64,000 nt of DNA from Arsenicitalea aurantiaca (GTDB lineage Bacteria; Pseudomonadota; Alphaproteobacteria; Rhizobiales; Devosiaceae), in the NCBI RefSeq assembly GCF_003994485.1, contig NZ_RZNJ01000001.1, positions 747,765 through 811,764 of the forward strand, in the 5' to 3' direction. Below the pieces are notes generated by a model. It was not told where the DNA came from and searched no databases. It was given only the letters and a program-made list of their open reading frames with translations. A program made the position numbers and the translations under genes. The stretch's first letter is position 1. Each line of letters starts with the position of its first letter. Of the stretch, positions 61,398 to 64,000 are shown in pieces.

Positions 61398-62513
61398 ATG
61401 CAGGAAATGGATGAAGGCACGACCAGGGCGTTCTCGTCGTTCAGGGTGCTGAACGGGGATTCCAATATCACCGAGCGCGACCAGCTCTTCCGGAACATGG
61501 CGCAGCTTTATTCCTACGTATCAGATCGCTGCGACGACGAGCAGGTCGCCCAGTATGACGAGGTGCTCTGCCAGCTCGCCGAGCTCGTCGAGACCGAGGC
61601 GCGGGCGCATGTCGCCAAACTTCTGGCGCCGCTCGATCGGGCTCCGGGCATGGTCGTGGTCAAGCTCGCCAATGATGATTTCAGCGTCGCCCAGCCGCTG
61701 CTCGAATTTTCCAACGTGCTGTCCGATGACGATCTCATCGACATCGTCTCGCGCCAGAGCGAGGCCCATCGCGTGGCCATTGCGGGCCGGGCGAGCGTGC
61801 CCGAGCGGGTAGGGGAGGCGATCGTCGCCCATGGCGGCTCGCAATCCGTGGTGCGGCTGGTCCGGAACGAAGGGGCGAGCATTGCTCCGGCGACCGCCAT
61901 CCGGCTTGCCGAACGCGCGGGCACCGATCCCGAGATCGCGTCCGACCTGCGCGGGCGCGCCGATATCGACTGGAAGGGCCTTTCGGGCCAGATCTCGGCC
62001 ACGGGCGCAAAATTCCTCGAGAACATGATCGGCAGCAGCATCGCGCTCGATCCTTCGACGATCGGCAAGGTCAACGCCGTCGTCTACAATCGCATGCGCA
62101 ATCGCGCCGGCTTTTCGAGCCAGGAGTGGAAGGTCGCCTACAATCAGGTGAAGGCGCTTTCGGACCGCAAGCAGCTCGACGAGCGCGCCCTGCTGCGCTT
62201 CGCCAGGTTTGGATATGGTCATCACACCGCCGCCGCGGCCACCGTGCTGCTCCGCGTCAGCCCCGAAGTCTTCGTCAAATGGCTCGCCATGCAGGATTAT
62301 GTCGCGGTGACGGTCGCCTTGCGTGCGATGGGTGTATCGCCCGACCTCTTTGATGCGATGGTGGCCACGCTCCCCTGGCGCGACATGCCGACCGAGGCCG
62401 ACCGTACCAATGTGCGGGCCCGCTTCGAGGCGATCACGCAGGACGAGGCCGAGGAAATCTTCGAGCTCTGGCGCGCCCACTCGTTTCGCCGCCGGTCATC
62501 CGCCGAAGCCTGA
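61398..62513 (+). CDS. DUF2336-family protein
   Basis: A 371-residue soluble helical protein with repeats of a HEAT-like type; SEAHRVAIAGRASVPERVGEAIVAHG and LAERAGTDPEIASDLRGRADIDW match the DUF2336 family (alphaproteobacterial, function unknown). The start is ATG 61398 with GGGGAG upstream; ATG 61407 is an alternative. No signal peptide or membrane helix. Neighbours do not indicate a role. Confidence 0.8.
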   Translation: MQEMDEGTTRAFSSFRVLNGDSNITERDQLFRNMAQLYSYVSDRCDDEQVAQYDEVLCQLAELVETEARAHVAKLLAPLDRAPGMVVVKLANDDFSVAQPLLEFSNVLSDDDLIDIVSRQSEAHRVAIAGRASVPERVGEAIVAHGGSQSVVRLVRNEGASIAPATAIRLAERAGTDPEIASDLRGRADIDWKGLSGQISATGAKFLENMIGSSIALDPSTIGKVNAVVYNRMRNRAGFSSQEWKVAYNQVKALSDRKQLDERALLRFARFGYGHHTAAAATVLLRVSPEVFVKWLAMQDYVAVTVALRAMGVSPDLFDAMVATLPWRDMPTEADRTNVRARFEAITQDEAEEIFELWRAHSFRRRSSAEA

Positions 62514-62544
62514 TCCGCCATCGCCTTGACCGGCTCCTGGCGCC

Positions 62545-62766
62545 ATGATCTCTGATCAAATGGCTCAGGATGCCCATGGAACCTGCGACGAATGCGGCAG
62601 CGCCTTTCTCAAGGCGCGCTCGGTCATGGACGGGCTCTGCCCCGAATGTGCGCACTGGCTCTATGGCAAGCCCGCATGCCGCCACGAGATGGTGGGCGGC
62701 CGGTGCCGGCACTGTCATTGGGACGGCTCGGTCTCTCCTTTTGTCGCAGGACTCAAGCCCGCCTGA
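62545..62766 (+). CDS. Small zinc-ribbon protein
   Basis: A 73-residue protein with three CxxC pairs: Cys14/17 (CDEC), Cys32/35 (CPEC) and Cys54/57 (CRHC), plus Cys45-x-His47, enough for one or two zinc sites. It starts 31 bases after the DUF2336 stop. Alternative start ATG 62560. Function unknown; probably nucleic-acid or protein binding. Confidence 0.7.
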   Translation: MISDQMAQDAHGTCDECGSAFLKARSVMDGLCPECAHWLYGKPACRHEMVGGRCRHCHWDGSVSPFVAGLKPA

Positions 62767-62799
62767 ACGGCCGAATTTCTGCTGGACCACAAGGCCGCG

Positions 62800-62827
62800 A
62801 TAGATATAAAGATATCTTTATATCTAT
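62800..62827. promoter_or_regulatory. Perfect 28-bp palindrome, probable autoregulatory operator of the ArsR-methyltransferase gene
   Basis: The left half ATAGATATAAAGAT is followed exactly by its reverse complement ATCTTTATATCTAT, with zero mismatches over 28 bp. It ends one base before the GGAGGG ribosome site of the next gene. ArsR-family dimers bind such AT-rich palindromes; location indicates control of this gene and metF. Confidence 0.88.
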
Positions 62828-62839
62828 GGAGGGCGTGGT

Positions 62840-64000
<1,161 letters not shown>

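Noticed and set aside
62545-62580. FNR-like sequence near the zinc-ribbon gene start (TGATCTCTGATCA)
   Set aside because: The half-site spacing does not fit TTGAT-N4-ATCAA and it lies within the coding region.

Overview
The window is a dense, GC-rich chromosomal segment of an alphaproteobacterium. The gene set (a nitrogen-regulated urtABCDE-ureDABCEFG cluster, a glgPBCA-pgm-glgX operon, TRAP and NMT1/THI5-type transporters, a DUF2336 protein, an ArsR-methyltransferase fusion next to metF) and the many ATGA gene overlaps fit the Hyphomicrobiales, perhaps a Devosiaceae-like marine or soil heterotroph. The family assignment is inference. No rRNA, tRNA, CRISPR array, transposase or phage gene was found, and the content reads as core and metabolic rather than as a mobile island.

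Layout. 1-8.9 kb is an oxygen-limitation block. It holds cydD (cut by the left edge) divergent from cydA-cydB-cydX with one FNR-type box between them. A second, perfect FNR box precedes a 37-residue membrane protein and a tandem universal stress protein. A TPCP-type P1B metal ATPase follows with a glycine-zipper miniprotein, then a phosphohexomutase. 8.9-13.8 kb carries a LysE-type exporter, a nucleoside hydrolase, an AI-2E-family permease and a Kef-type K+/H+ antiporter. 13.8-24.9 kb is a complete glycogen operon: glgP, glgB, glgC, glgA, pgm, glgX, mostly with overlapping or near-touching ends.

24.9-38.1 kb, minus strand, is one long urea module. A sigma-54 -24/-12 promoter drives urtABCDE, followed by ureD-A-B, an unknown gene, ureC, a MliC-like lysozyme inhibitor, ureE, ureF, a DUF3995-like membrane gene, ureG and a GNAT acetyltransferase. 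A small secreted-protein gene is inserted on the opposite strand between ureB and the unknown gene. 38.3-40.5 kb has two further secreted proteins, one with a collagen-like Gly-Pro-Gly tract. By eye these two and the gene inside the urease cluster share a C-terminal domain of about 70 residues. Their surroundings contain tandem hairpins, a basic leader ORF and an inverted repeat, and this is the least explained part of the window.

40.6-51.8 kb carries an NMT1-type ABC importer, periplasmic Cu/Zn superoxide dismutase, a FadR-type regulator coupled to a TRAP transporter, a FdhF/YdeP-like molybdopterin oxidoreductase and a pentapeptide-repeat membrane protein. 51.8-56.7 kb carries ettA, an alpha/beta hydrolase, a host-attachment-family protein, rarD and a MOSC protein. 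56.7-61.3 kb has an autotransporter-like outer membrane protein, then oxyR divergent from katA. 61.4-64 kb has a DUF2336 protein, a zinc-ribbon protein, and an ArsR-methyltransferase fusion with a perfect 28-bp operator-like palindrome overlapping the start of metF (cut by the right edge).

The themes are adaptation to low oxygen (cyd, Usp, metal export), carbon storage (glycogen), nitrogen scavenging (urea) and oxidative defence (oxyR/katA, sodC). All functional statements rest on reading motifs and gene order; no database search was run.
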